Assembly (NCBI GenBank): GCA_950295325.1
Contig: OX485804.1
Span: forward strand, 39,730,429-39,794,428
Reading direction: 5' to 3'
Source: Polytrichum commune
Lineage: Eukaryota > Streptophyta > Polytrichopsida > Polytrichales > Polytrichaceae
Length of the DNA: 64,000 nt
Under the pieces are notes generated by a model. That model saw only the letters and a program-made list of their open reading frames with translations. It was not told the origin of the DNA and did not search any database. Shown piece by piece: positions 46,090 to 58,689 of this stretch (its first letter is position 1; each line of letters starts with the position of its first letter). The translations under genes were made by a program, and so were the position numbers.

Positions 46090-47850
46090 TGTGAGGCCAA
46101 ACTCCCCACCCTTAAGCGTCCGTAGTCCGAGTAGTGGGTTTGGGCTCACATTCCTCCGCGGTATTGGATTTGGACTTGGATGAGTCCATAGTGCAAGGTT
46201 CACCCTTCAAGTGGTCTTGGATTTAACTGGAATTTCACTTTTAACAACTCAATGTACGATTTCAATACGTATGTGGAGAATGCACAAGTTAACTATTTAA
46301 CCTCCTTATGCTCGGGTGCTATTTTGTCTTTGTTTGCTTCTAACGTCCACCCAGTTTCTTAGCTTCTAACTAAACAAACCCAGCTCCTTCATAAACCCAG
46401 CTCCTTCATGAACCCAGCTCCTTAGCTTCTAACTAAACAAACCCAGGTCCTTCATAAACCCAGCTCTTTACTTTCTAACTAAACAAACCCAGCTCCTTCA
46501 TAAACCCAGCTCCTTCATGAACCCAGCTCCTTAGCTTCTAACTAAACAAACCCAGGTCCTTCATAAACCCAGCTCTTTACTTTCTAACTAAACAAACCCA
46601 GCTCCTTCATAAACCCAGCTCCTTCATGAACCCACAACTTTGTAGTTGTAATCCCCAACTACCTCACTAATTATTCAAGCCCTTAACTAATCTTCCTACC
46701 TAATTTCCCTAATTCTACTAACAACCCCTTTCTAATCACACAATTCTTCTCTAATCCTAAAATCCTAAAATCCTAGAGAGGAGAGGGGGAGAGAGAATTT
46801 CCTAACTTCACTAAGACTAACTAATCCACACAAGTATATTTTTGCACTCATCACAACATCAAGTGCTCAACTCTTAAACATGGAACTTGCAACCACGTGT
46901 ATTCAAAACATGAACTTTAAGTACCACAAATTGGAATCATGAATTAACTTTAAAATCCTTCACGTCAACACTAATTCTACCAAGAGGTCAAGCCCTCTTC
47001 AAGGCTAACAAGCCTTGGCTCTCAAACTAAAAACTAAGCACACACATGTGCTCCAATATGGCTTCCCACACCCACACTTATAACTCGTGGGGTGCCTTGG
47101 AGCACAAAGGAAAGAGAGGATGAGTGAGGGAAGAATGAGGGATTATATAGTAAGCTTGAGGGGGTGAGCACCCTCAAGGCTCACGATAAGCCCTTGAGAT
47201 TTCCTCCTACTTAGTAGGCGCCAATCCTATCTTCTAAGCCTTCCTCCCTCAAATGATCAACAAGGATCCTAATTCGAACATTTAACTAGCCTTGGCTTTC
47301 TACCTACCACACTTTACCAAACTTGGGATGCTTCAACCCAAACTTAGCCTCCTTCGCTTTCCGCCGCCATAACTTTCTCCCCTTACTTTCCCAAATCGTC
47401 GCTCACCACTTAATTCAAACCACGATGCTTAACTCGTGATTTGATTGGTGCTTTGAGAATTTGCTTATCCTCCACCTTGCATTCTTCCTTGGGCCTTCCC
47501 CATTAAGTGGCCATGATGAGGTGGTCCACTTGTGCGCTCCATGTGATCCTCCATTCATCCCAATTCGAATGCACTTGCCTCTTGAGTCACTTTGGTTGTC
47601 TCCATCCATTTGTACTAGCCTACTCACTAACTACTCAATCCAAGTTCTCCTTACCTATCCTCATTCACTCAAATCCTTCCGAAGGTAAAAACACAATAAC
47701 AACTCACATCCTAGCCTCTTACAACATGGTACTTCTAAGACTAACATTTCACTCTTTTTATATTTTTGTGAAGTAACATGCTACTTCAAAGTGCATCAAC
47801 TAACGTTTCAAGGGTCTAAGACTAAATGTGGGCACCCTTTTGGGCTCACA
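46090..47850 (-). repeat. Gypsy LTR (5' LTR relative to gag-pol)
   Basis: Same length and sequence as 37119-38879 apart from T at 46103 where the other has C. Drives transcription toward lower coordinates if active. Confidence 0.96.
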
Positions 47851-47855
47851 CTACA
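47851..47855. repeat. Target-site duplication of the gypsy element, right
   Basis: CTACA, identical to 37114-37118. Confidence 0.93.
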
Positions 47856-50810
47856 CATTATGGAATCACTTGCTAAAAAGGAACATGACCTGGGAGATGA
47901 TGTTGTCACATACTAGTTGCCAATGGAGAAGAGAGGCTTTGTGAAATTGGTTGTTTGTTGTAGACTTTATGTTGAATTGAAAATGGAATTGTACACCATT
48001 TGGGAGCGAGAAGTAGGTTAAAAAAAAAAAGACATGTTGTAGTGCGAATTATGTGGTGACAATGGGAAACATAAAATCTGTTGTTATGCCCATAGGGTAA
48101 ACAACTGCCCGTCGAGTCTAGTTGACCCTCATAGAAACTAAATCAATCTTCATGTCTATAATAATTTGACAACCATTGTTGACTTCAACATGGTTCAAGA
48201 GAACATGGCTAAGGATAACTATCATTTTAGGCTAGCAGATGTATCATATTAGGTAACCTTCCGCAGACATCACCCCGAGTTAGTAGACCAAACAATTGGA
48301 ACAAATTTTGTCATACACAAGGTGTGCCTGCCCAAGACTATAGTGGGTTTGGAGGCCTCTCATCATCCCAATGCAGTAAGGTTGTAGGTGCAGGTAAAGG
48401 ACCGAAAAAACATGTTGCTCCTCTTAACGACTCCAACAACCCATCTATGATGCAAATTAAGCATCATAGGTAGAAGAAAATATCTCCATCCATTCCCACC
48501 GAAAAAAACATTTTTGTGAATGACAACATTGACAAAGTTGTATGCACAACGTTTGGTGGTGTTTTGCAGGTCAATAGTGATTCTACTACCAATGAAGACA
48601 AAGATGGATTTTTAATTACGTGCATGTCACACTACGGCCACTCGACCTTCAACTCTCACCGATGCTGCTACTAGGAAATGATAGTTGCATGCCACTTCTT
48701 CTCATGTTCTACCTTTAAGAACTCATGCACCATGACCACCTTCCTCAACTTGGGTCTTCAAATGCGGCTACTTCTAAAGGTATATCATGTGTTTGTGTCG
48801 CCTCCCTTTTGTTTATGGTTGTCTCTTTGTATTTTTGTTTCTTTTTGTTTCTCATTGTATTCCTATGTTGTCTTCCTTATGGCCACCACCTATGTTTGCC
48901 TAGACCTTAGCAAATGCATGTCCTCCAAAGGTAGTAGACACCTCACATTATGGTGTACAACCCCCAACAAGTAGCCCTCTTAGTACTATTGCCACACCCG
49001 TTGCCGAAGTTTTGCGATTACTTGCTCTAGTTGTAAGAATAAAGGACAAAGGTCAAGAACATTGCTAGACAAGAAGCTCAGTTGAATGTGGATGTTGGTC
49101 GGCTTTGCCCCCAACCGTTTGATGTTTCGAAGCCGCCTAATACATGACATTTGGTGAAGTGCGACCTTATACCATTCAATTTCGTCAAAGGGGGATAGTT
49201 TATGCTTTATGGAAATAGTTAGAACATCCCGAGAGGATGACTCATTCTCAAGTAATCTCATGAAATCTTTCTACAAGTATCACCTTGATTCATAACAAGT
49301 TAAACTTTATCTTTCCATGTTTTATGCATTCCACATGTTTATCCTCCGTCCATCATTTGTTGTTCTTTTCCCCGATTCAACATTGATCCTAACTTTTGTA
49401 TGTACCACTGAGCGTATCAGATTTCACACAACTTCCTAGCCATTTGTGACCAATGGCCTCAACCTCAAGGTGAGGCATGCCTATCAAAGGCTTTAGAATC
49501 CAACCACAATTAACACAAAGTTGGAGAAGTTCAATGAGTATGTTGACAATGTGCTCCAACAAAAGAGGTTCGTAGCTGACAATGACAAGTGGGACCATGA
49601 GCGGGATAGTATAGTGGCAAAATGTGTACGTTTGAAGATGGCAAAATTTGACCTCAAGCAATCGCTAGAAATGCTTCACTTTCAATGGAATTGGCATCCA
49701 TTCCTTTACATTTTCGTGGATGATAATCACTTGAGACCTTAATGCTTCCCCTGCCCTTCACTCATACAAAAAGGAGGCTCTCTCCTCATCCAGACCGCCT
49801 TGCTAGATCATCCGCAAATTCCTCATGAAGATGGAAGTCCCTTGGTTAGATCTAGTCATTTGTTCTATATTTATGTATCCCAATGGTAAAGATCAAAACG
49901 TATGTGACCTCTTCATAGGTGCCACTAAAGTGAATCTTCATAAGTGATGTGCTCACAACCACTCACATCCATCAAAATTGTTTGGCATACCACTCGAAGG
50001 TGGCTGAAATATGAGGGATTCCTCTTATTCATAGCAACAAGGGATGTCTCAAATTGCGATGCTTGGATCCAAACAATGACAAGGAGTACCCAAAAGAAGA
50101 AGAAGAAGAAGAAGAACTCCGGTCTCCGGAGGAGGCCGGATAAGGAGTACCCAAATCTTTTGGGTCCTCCTCACAACTAGTTTGGTGCCTTGCAAAAATG
50201 GTGCCAAAATGTCCAAGCAATGGTGGTTTTTGATATTGCCAAAAATGATCATGCCTTTTTTGACTTGGCTTGGACGCAATAATACATGACTTCTGAAACC
50301 ATGAAGTTTATCTATGTCATATCTAATTATTGGTTATGGCAAGAGGATGTGGATATCGGGTGGTTTGAAGGCAAGCACGGTGAGTTCCCCAATTTATATT
50401 TCTATCATTGTCGTTGTTCAATGCCAATTGTTTTATCATGATAATTAGTTGATTATTTGAACTTTGATTTTTGCATACCTCAAAGGAAACACTCAAGATA
50501 CTTTCCTTGAGGCTTTTAGGACTAATGGTCAAGAGTTGGCTATCCAACGCATACGCCACCACAAGTATAATCCTCTAGATGATGGAATTGTGGAGGAAAT
50601 GATAGCGAGGCTCGAAACAACGAAGACAAGTTCCTTCCAAGATATCGTTCCCTTGTCCCAATTTGAAATTGTCTCGTTCTTGATTATTTTTCATGTTATC
50701 ATCACATCATACTAGGTTACAACATGTTCATACCTTGTGCCCTTGGATACACAATTTAATTTTGGCTCCTTCCTCAACAATTGTTGTTATGAAGGATGAT
50801 CCCTCCATCC
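47856..50810 (+). pseudogene. Decayed coding unit of unknown family
   Basis: Scattered + strand frames with coding-like composition but many stops and frame changes: HIMESLAKKEHDL near the left edge, a Cys/His cluster CELCGDNGKHKICC near 48035-48085, KLEKFNEYVDNVLQQKRF near 49515, and DDGIVEEMIARLETTK near 50580. GT and AG sites occur between blocks, so it may be a decayed multi-exon element or gene. An AAG trinucleotide tract (50094-50116) interrupts it. I do not recognise the family. Confidence 0.3.
50094..50116. repeat. (AAG)n microsatellite
   Basis: About seven AAG units in a row. Confidence 0.9.
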
Positions 50811-50813
50811 CAC

Positions 50814-52302
50814 TGTCAGCCCTTAACCCCCCACCTTTAAGCGTCGTAATCCAGGTGAGGGCTCCCGGCTAACATATGCTAGAATGTATGCCTGTGGCAT
50901 GTATCATGCAACCCCATTACCAAACACTATGATTCTCCAAACACACCACTTTACTCAACAATGATTAAGTTGAGTGTGCTTAGAAGCACTCTCATTCCCT
51001 TCTAATGTCGACCATAACCGGTTCAACATAACACAACCCACACCCTTAAACCCCCTCAATTATGCTACTAACCACTAAACCCCATTCACTAAGCCCTACC
51101 CTAATTGTCTTTCTTACTGTTGACTAATTAGCCTAATTCCCTAATGTTGCCTCCCCATGGCCACTACCTTACTGGTCCCACTCAGTTCTCGCTCTCGGCT
51201 GAAGAGTCAGCACCCTGCCCCCTGTTCAGCACTTCGGTGGCCTCCAGCAACTGCCACGTTCCCCTGCCTCCTCTTATTCACAACAATTCAGTCACCTCCC
51301 TACTTTGTCCAGCTGCCGATTAGACCCAGAAGCTGCTCCCTCTCGGGAATCCCAGGCATGATGCCACCTGGTCCGTGTGCACACAATTCTGGGGAACCCA
51401 AAATTCATCCCACAATTCTGCAATAGCAATGTGAATCATGTTGCACTCACAATTTTACAGGGAGATCAAACTTCTCCCATTGTCGAATGAAACTCCTCCG
51501 AACTAGTACCCATTCACTTGTGAGTTATAGGATGTTACTTCAGCAGGATTTGTCTTTGAATTCCCAGGATCAATTCGGACTTTCCCTTCCCCTCACATGC
51601 CTGATTGCAGCCATGCTTACCCAAGGTTGTGCAAACCCGGTTCCAGGAAGCAGCATTGCTTCCACCGGTGGGTTCAGCTCCCACACTCACCCGCGTTCCC
51701 TCTCTGGTGCTCTCACCTACGCCCTTGCTCCTCTGCCTTCACATTCCCTCCCTAAGCTTCCTCGGTGCTCAGCTGCTACCTGCTGCTTCATTCTCTTACA
51801 TGTGTCCCATTTCAGAGCTTCGGCGTCCACCCATTCTTCCTACACCCTTCCCCTGATGCGGTTCAGGTGCCTCCCTTCTCTTCCCACCCGCCGCCGATTC
51901 CCCCTCTCCGCTGCCCTTAAGCAGCCATCTCGTGTTGTTTTTGTGAGAGAATCTTCTTTGAGAACCAGCAGCCTCTAACGGCCCCCAGCTGGTCCGAGGC
52001 CCGGGAATTTCTAGGGGTGTAGTGCACCCCCCCTTGAATGAACACTTTACCATCCCAAATTGGTCATTTAACCCCAGCCTACCTCCTAACCTAAGTCCTA
52101 ATCCCACCCTCATTAACTAACTTATAAACTACTCACATTACCTCCGCGTGTTAAATACCAACACACGGACTTAATTCTTAATACAAATCAAAACCAAACA
52201 CAACACTTTTTTAATGTTTTAATTGATTAAAAGAATCTCAAATCCTACATACTACCTATCCTAATTCTTAAATCAAATATGAGCACCTTATTTGGGCTCA
52301 TA
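50814..52302. mobile_element. Solo LTR 1, related to the gypsy LTR
   Basis: 1489 bp from TGTCAGCCC to GGGCTCATA with perfect 5-bp duplication CCCAC (50809-50813 and 52303-52307). The start shares CCCCCACC(T/C)TTAAGCGTCGTAATCC with the full element's LTR (TTAAGCGTCCGTAGTCCGAG), and the end shares GAGCACC...TTGGGCTCA. No internal region is present, so it arose by LTR-LTR recombination. The termini are TG...TA instead of TG...CA. Inner frames of 80-160 codons carry no recognisable domain. Confidence 0.9.
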
Positions 52303-52890
52303 CCCACCCAACCCCATAAGGGAAGGGTTTGCATGTTGTGTGTCCACATGAAGGTTTGCAACATCTCAATAGGATTGGTCCAGTTGTTCTCGAGGTCACA
52401 TTCACTTATGTTGAGCTAGTGCAGAATGAGGTCAATTCTAAACTTCCAATGTCATCCACAACACCTCTACATCCTTCAAAGATCAAAGTACCACCCGAAA
52501 TAATGTTCCTCGCAATTCAAGGACTGATCCATCTTTAATCGAGTTTGTGTCATGTTTGAGGTGATATGTACAAACACTGTATTTGAAAAAACAAACCATC
52601 AAATGGTTTCTAGGATTTGAAATTTAGCGATGGAGTTATCAAATTGTATTAAAAAAAATGAACATTCCACCCACAACCTTTGTGTGGTGAAATTTTTCCA
52701 TCATGTTGATGTTTTGGTTGATTGCAGGCTTTTGGAATTGGTGAAGGTTGTGATAGTGGTTGGAAGTTCTCATGTAGAATACGTCATTTTTCGTGGCCAT
52801 TTTGAACATGAATGCCACGTTTCCATATAGTTCATGGAATATACTTATGTATTGAACACATTCCAACCATCAGCTGTTGAGGTTGACTTC
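52303..52890 (+). pseudogene. Continuation of the decayed coding unit
   Basis: Beyond solo LTR 1 the + strand has further short coding-like frames (GLQHLNRIGPVVLEVTFTYV near 52345) with no recognisable domain. It may be the same decayed unit as 47856-50810, split by the LTR insertion. Confidence 0.25.
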
Positions 52891-52899
52891 ATCCTTACA

Positions 52900-53265
52900 G
52901 ATAGATAGATAGATAGAAATTTCGGTCCCTTTTTAGCAAGGGGCCGGCGTGAATAAAGTGTCCGTTCATAATGCCAATGACCCTATGCCCACCGGACAAG
53001 GGGGACATTGGGACAATACTACTCTCCCCTTTCGAGGATGGACACTATAGTGACACACTATACTAGTTCCTAGCTAGCCACTAGTGCCTTGAAGATACCG
53101 GACATGGTATCCCCCCAAAGGGCTTTGAGGTACCCATACAACAAGGTCCAAGGACCCCCCACCATAGTTGGGGGGACTAAGGTGGTGAGCACCACGCCGG
53201 CATGGGGAATAGAACCCACAACCTCCTCATTGGGGGCCATGAGCCCTAACCACCAAGCCAAGGCC
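52900..53265 (-). mobile_element. tRNA-derived SINE with target duplication
   Basis: On the minus strand the element opens GGCCTTGGCTTGGTGGTTAG (A-box) and has GGGTTCTATTCCCC (B-box) about 45 bases on, a typical tRNA-related head. A unique body of about 280 bp follows, ending in a TCTATC-type simple-repeat tail. CATCCTTACA (52890-52899) and CATGCTTACA (53266-53275) form a 10-bp duplication with one mismatch. Total length is 366 bp. The frames across it are not genes. Confidence 0.85.
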
Positions 53266-53399
53266 CATGCTTACACATTTACAGTTGAAATACTTTGGAT
53301 CCTTTTGCTAGGCTACAAGAATGGACTCACAAGAATTTATAAGTTTATACCCCTGAAGTATCAATGATTGTAGTTGCATACGGGAAAGGACCATATTCG

Positions 53400-54340
53400 A
53401 TTTGGTTGTAATTGATGACTATGGCACATCACATATGGATTCCGTTAAGCAATATCACAAAATCTGCTAAGTTTTGTGAGTGTGTTCATAAAAGTTTTGT
53501 GAACACACTCATAGAACTTGTTCACAAAACTTGGGTTTGGTCTAGGGGCATAACCAAATCATATGATAATTGCCAAACTCTTGTTCACACTCGTATTTAC
53601 CAATGTCATGTTCATACGAAGACAAATGTTTGGGAGTGTGACTTGCACACTACCCTCAATTTCCGCCATTATGTTATTATGAGAAGTTCTCGGGAAGTTC
53701 TCACTTGTCATGACTCAATGAAAATGGTACATGTTTTTCCACCATTGTTTCTTTTTCAAATCATGGCCAATTACCTTGAATATTAGTGTGAGGTTCATTT
53801 CTTTGGCATGCATGAAATTTGGCCAAACATCACAATTGATGAAGCAAAGGGGACATTGTTGCATTACTTAGCATGGGAGTTGGGGAATGAGGTCAACCAT
53901 ACAAAGTTTGATGCACCATTCGTACCAAATGTGTCTCCTTGCTCGCCTTCAAATATGTTTGTGATTGATAATGTAAGTGGTCTTAGGAAGTGGGAAGATT
54001 TAGCTACAAAGAAGTGGCATGACAAAAGCATGTGGGATGCTATGAGCCTTCCCGACATGAGCATATTAAGACTAGTTAGTGATAATGAATAGAGAATTGT
54101 TGAAGTTGAAAGAGGTTTAGGTGGTAACTTATCTGCATTTTTGTATAGTATTGTGAATGGATCTCACACATTTAATAAATTTCGCTATGAGGAGCACCTT
54201 TTGTATTGGTTTCAAATTGCTCACATTTGGCTTGGCGTAAAGAAGTTGCATGACAAAAGAATGTATTGGAAAACATGCATCTATCCCGAATTACCAACCA
54301 ACATGTATTGTCTATAATGTATTAGTATTTTTTGTACATA
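53400..54340 (+). pseudogene. Decayed coding region of unknown family
   Basis: Two frames of 124 and 94 codons follow each other on the + strand (53412-53786 and 53808-54092), then further coding-like sequence after a TAG (RIVEVERGLGG, EEHLLYWFQIAHIWLG). Composition looks protein-coding (MHEIWPNITIDEAKG, KWEDLATKKWHDKSMWDAM) but no domain was recognised. The in-line arrangement with single stops suggests a recently inactivated gene or transposon protein. Confidence 0.35.
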
Positions 54341-54690
54341 ATACATGCTGTAGTTTAGTTTTTGGCCAGGAACAAACCTAGGGAAAGAATCAGGGAAGAC
54401 TTAAAAGGTGACTTTTATATCGTCTAGGTGTCACAAATACGGTTTATTAGGGAAAATATAGGTTCGGTTCACTCCTTTTCCGATTAGGATTAACAATTAG
54501 AGTATAGGGAAAGAATAAAACTATGAAAACTCTCCAAATCAGTACATGCAATGGTGATAGTCTCTCACCTTACTCTAGGATCCCAGGCAATTGTCTGGCA
54601 GTGGGTTCATTTTAATTGGACCAAGTGCAGTGCACAAGCATAGGCACAACCATAGACAATAGCCTTGCACAAGTAATCCATTTCAGTCTC

Positions 54691-56403
54691 TGTCAGCCCT
54701 AAACCCCCACCCTTGAGCGTCGTAATCCGGGTGAAAGCCCAATGCTAACATGTATTTGTTTGTGACATTAGAATCCACTAGTCGAGCCACAGTCACTCCA
54801 ATGGTCTCAACATAAAACAACTAATTCTTTATTCAAATGACACAAGGTAATCAATGTTTAAGAACACTCCACACCTTGTGGTCATAGGTCTTCACACCCA
54901 CACTACTACAACTCATTCTCCTAATGCTATAATTGTTCCCTCCTACCTTAATTCCTAGATCTTCATCCCCTCCTAATCCCTAAGCTTCTAATCCCTCTAA
55001 CCCTAGTGTCCTCAACAACCTCGGTTAGCACTTATTGGCGGTAACTATTAGCTACATTACCAATTTACCCATTATCTTGTTAAACCCAGCTGCCCCACCC
55101 TAATGTCCTCCTCGGAGGCTAACCCTCCGGCCTTCAGTCTTGAACCATTGAATTTAAAAATGTGTTGTTCACACAATCCCAATGCCCGTCAGAGCCCGTC
55201 AACACCCTTCATCGCCCGTCAGTCGAGGCTGCACCCACCGGTCCACCTTCTAGCTCATGGTCTTCGATTCCCTTGCTTCCCAACCACCTTCATGAGTGTT
55301 GGCCCCTTGATTATGCACTGCAACTAGATCCTCTAACCGAGGCCAATGCCATTGCGGCTCGTCCATCCTTCTGTTGCGTTCCTTCTCGGATTCAGTAAAG
55401 CTCTCACAATTGGATTAGACACGTACTAACCCAAGCTCGACAGTCCTGGCCTTGACCTCATACTTGCGGCAGCGTTGATCCCTCCCTGCCTTGCTTCCAA
55501 CTTCCGATCTAATTGGTGCTCCACCTATGTGAATCTAGATATGAAGTGATAGTTCTCTACTGTCGCCATAAAACCTTCCAACCAACTGCCCAGTGTAAGT
55601 TCCTTCTCATTAAAGCCAGCTCAATTTTCCTCCCGAATTCCAACCAGGGGATGATCGAAATTCCCCATCCCCTGTTTCCGAGTCGATTTCATTATTACCA
55701 GCTCCCCTAACTCACCTCTGTTCCGAGCAGGTGCCGCAATGCTTTCGTCCTCTAACCCAGAAGCCAAGATTAGAATTTCCACCCTCACTAGCTGCGATTG
55801 AGGCAGCTCAACACCAAACCCTTCCTTCGACCATGGATCTACCCTCTTCTGCACTCACCTTCCCTCATTCCAGCAGCCACTAGCCCGATTCAGCTCTGGG
55901 TGTAGGAGCTCCTGCTCCAATGCCGCAGCCAACACCTTCTCTAGTTGTCCCGCTCCAGGGCTTAGCATTCGAACCTGTAGTTCCGTTATTGGCCGAGAGA
56001 GCCTCCAGCCACAGCTCTCAACCCCCTTGTCCACCCAGACACCTTCAGAGAGAGTCTAACCGTTTTTGCCAGCCTCTCAGTACCATCCCACCACCCGGAT
56101 TTCTCTAGGGTGACTAGTGCACCCGTCCTTAAATGAACACCCATCAACCCCCTTCTAAATAATAAAAAGAACACACGCCTCAAAGTCTAAGGTTCCCATT
56201 AACTACGTAAACCAGTCCTAACTCAACCCCTTCCCCTTCACTTTTCATCAAGAGCTAACTTTTCAGGTCTAAAGTCTAAAACCACACTCTCATGTCTAAT
56301 CCACTCTTTTTATGTTTTTAATAATTAAAAAAGACATCAAATTCAAAGTTCCAGTCACACCTAAAACTTAACACCAATGTGAGCACACACTTTTGGGCTC
56401 ATA
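54691..56403. mobile_element. Solo LTR 2, same family as solo LTR 1
   Basis: 1713 bp from TGTCAGCCC to GGGCTCATA with perfect 5-bp duplication GTCTC (54686-54690 and 56404-56408). It shares its start (CCCCACCCTTGAGCGTCGTAA) and its end (GAGCACACACTTTTGGGCTC) with solo LTR 1, and both have AGTGCACCC...TGAATGAACAC or TAAATGAACAC-type blocks. The middle is much more diverged. Termini are again TG...TA. Confidence 0.9.
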
Positions 56404-56408
56404 GTCTC

Positions 56409-58160
56409 ATTACCAAAGCCACGAGCACTTTGGTGTAGACAGTAGTCTTTCCTTAATTAATTCCCTTTTAGTGTAACTTGAAAGGCCCATGTGTTCCTTC
56501 TTTACAAATCAATTTCATTTCAAAGTTATACATTTCAAAATACGTACCATAGCGACATAGGTTAAAATTGTTGACCAGTCCTTCGCCCTTTCACAGCCAA
56601 TGGCTTCATTCATGGAGAGGTGTCCTTTCTTGCCAAAAATGAAGATGATAGACGACAAGTAGTTTCCTCTGGTAAAGACTATAAACTCTATGATATCCAA
56701 GTGACTCGATTATCGCACAAAGTATATGGTCAGAACATTCACCTTATACAATTAATAATATCTCTTCAGGTACGCTCTTGAAAGGATTATCACCACAAAG
56801 ATTATCACCACAAAGATGAACAGTTAGTAATCAACTGTAAATTCTTTCTCTCCATATTAATTCAATTAATTTTGTGAGTATTTGCTCTAACTCTCTTCCT
56901 CTCTCAAGATCCAATAACTCCTAATACAGGCGCTAATGGAACAATCATAGAGCTCCCAATATTACATAAAGACCACTATCCTTTGAGCATTCCTAGTTCC
57001 TTCAAACCATAGCCTTGCGAATCCCTCGCGCTGATTAAGACAATAATCTCTCAATCTATAATCAGACCATACTCATGATGAGGAAAATTCCTTCTCTCCT
57101 CTTTGAGAAGTTCATCTCATTGCACTCAACATTCTCTTCATACTTATAATCATCAATTTATTCCAAAATAGATTATTTTCCAAATACATTGTTGAGTCAT
57201 ACACTGTGTCATTGATCCTCAATTACACTCACAGAAATTACTTATCTCACTTGACAACATCCATAACACTTCTCTCAGAACTGAGACTTACATAAGCTTT
57301 GCATTTTATAATAATCAATCAGACCATTGACTAACAACCCAGAGACTATAGACTTGGGAAATCCAAACTTTGCTTCAATTGTAATCACATAGATTATCAC
57401 TCTGATTAATATTGATTTACAATTCCAATCACACAGATAAACACACATATTATCAAAGGGAAGAATCTCCAGTACATTTACCCTGGAGTCACTCAATTTA
57501 CTCTCAAATCTCTCACACTTACAAAGTCATATATCAATTATTAGAGTTTGGCCTCAAAAAGTCTATGGTTATCACTTGTGGGCTATCCCAACCTCTTCTC
57601 TACTTCTTCTGTATGGCTTTTTATATGCCCTAGCCTTCTGGGCTGCAACTCCTCCTATCAGACCATAGTCCTTCCAAATCACCATTCTTCAAATCACCTA
57701 GACTATGGCCCTTTCCTAACACACCATAATGGGATACTAGTTATGTTTTACCCCTATTTACAATTTTCTTCCATTTGGCTGCGAAAAAGTCAAAAAATTG
57801 GTTCCACACATGGCCATTCATAATAGTTGTGAATCTTTGAGCAATTGTGACTTCATAGAGAGGAACGATTGATAGGAAAGTGGCGATTAATAGGAAAGTG
57901 GCAAATGCTAGGAAGCATATGAAAAACATGTTGTGTGTTTAGGTTGGCATTAATAACTATGTTTCAAAAGATTTTGTAGATATTTCAAAATATTTCAAGA
58001 GGAACTCAAATTACTTGAAGAGAGTTGAAGTTCAAAGAATCTTTAAGATGGCCAACGGACAAGGAAAGAAGAGAAGGGCCATTCAAAGTGCTCCTTCTTC
58101 TAAGCGTGCAAACAATGCATCCCTGGCCTAGTTGGATGTGAGGCCACCATCTCATGTTGG
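56409..58160. other. Intergenic, no gene seen
   Basis: AT-rich sequence with no supported gene. A 27-codon frame at about 58049 (MANGQGKKRRAIQ) is basic and may be a coding remnant, but nothing continues it. Confidence 0.45.
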
Positions 58161-58173
58161 AGGGAAGCTATCT

Positions 58174-58255
58174 TATGAGCGATGAGCAGTGAGCGGTGAG
58201 CGGTGAGCAGTATCACATGAGCAATGAGCAGTAACATATGAGCAGTAACATATGA
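58174..58255. repeat. GAGC(A/G)(G/A)T-type minisatellite
   Basis: Irregular tandem units such as GAGCAGT, GAGCGGT, GAGCAAT and ATATGAGCAGTAAC. Confidence 0.8.
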
Positions 58256-58374
58256 GCAATGATTCCAAATTTAGTAAAGACACACGGGTTTAGGATACAC
58301 AACCAAAATTTTGACAAATTAATTGCATATTTTCAATTGTAAATTGCCAATATTTTAAATGAAGCACAAGTGAA

Positions 58375-58625
58375 AGGGCCCTATTTCCATGGATCATTTA
58401 AAACACTTTCAATTCATTGCTGATTTTTATTATAATAATCCAAACCAATACATGTCATTTATTGACATCCTTATACATGTAGTTACAACCAATACTTGCA
58501 CAACTCCTCACATTCCACAACACCAGCAAATTCAAGTAGGTGCATAACCTCATTATACGTACATGTAGGTGCCATAATTGTGAGCCACTCAAACTGCTCA
58601 CGGGTTGAATTAAGGCCCAGAATCT
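58375..58625 (-). repeat. Duplicate of the transposase 3' exon region
   Basis: On the minus strand a splice acceptor (TTTCATTTGTAG) is followed by APTCTYNEVMHLLEFAGVVECE, then 3' flanking DNA with a block CTGATTTTTATTATAATAATCC. The same exon end and flank occur at about 58957-59195. This is a local duplication of the terminal exon, or the remains of a second copy. Confidence 0.7.
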
Positions 58626-58689
58626 ACAAATGAAAGGAAATTAGATATTAGAAATAGTCAATATGTAGGTAACTACTAGGTTTTGAAAC

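Larger units (their letters stand above)
37119..47850 (-). mobile_element. Intact Ty3/gypsy LTR retrotransposon, chromodomain-less (Tat/Athila-like)
   Basis: A 10732-bp element oriented on the minus strand. Two 1761-bp LTRs (37119-38879 and 46090-47850) begin TGTGAG and end CTCACA. They differ at one position that I could find (C at 37132, T at 46103) and have no length difference. A perfect 5-bp duplication flanks the element. The internal region holds one complete gag-pol frame. Domain order protease-RT-RNase H-integrase defines Ty3/gypsy. The integrase tail lacks a chromodomain, pointing to the Tat/Athila side of the group. An intact frame and near-identical LTRs indicate very recent insertion. 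Confidence 0.97.

Noticed and set aside
53070-53261. 63-codon minus-strand frame
   Set aside because: It lies entirely inside the SINE and reads through its pol III boxes.
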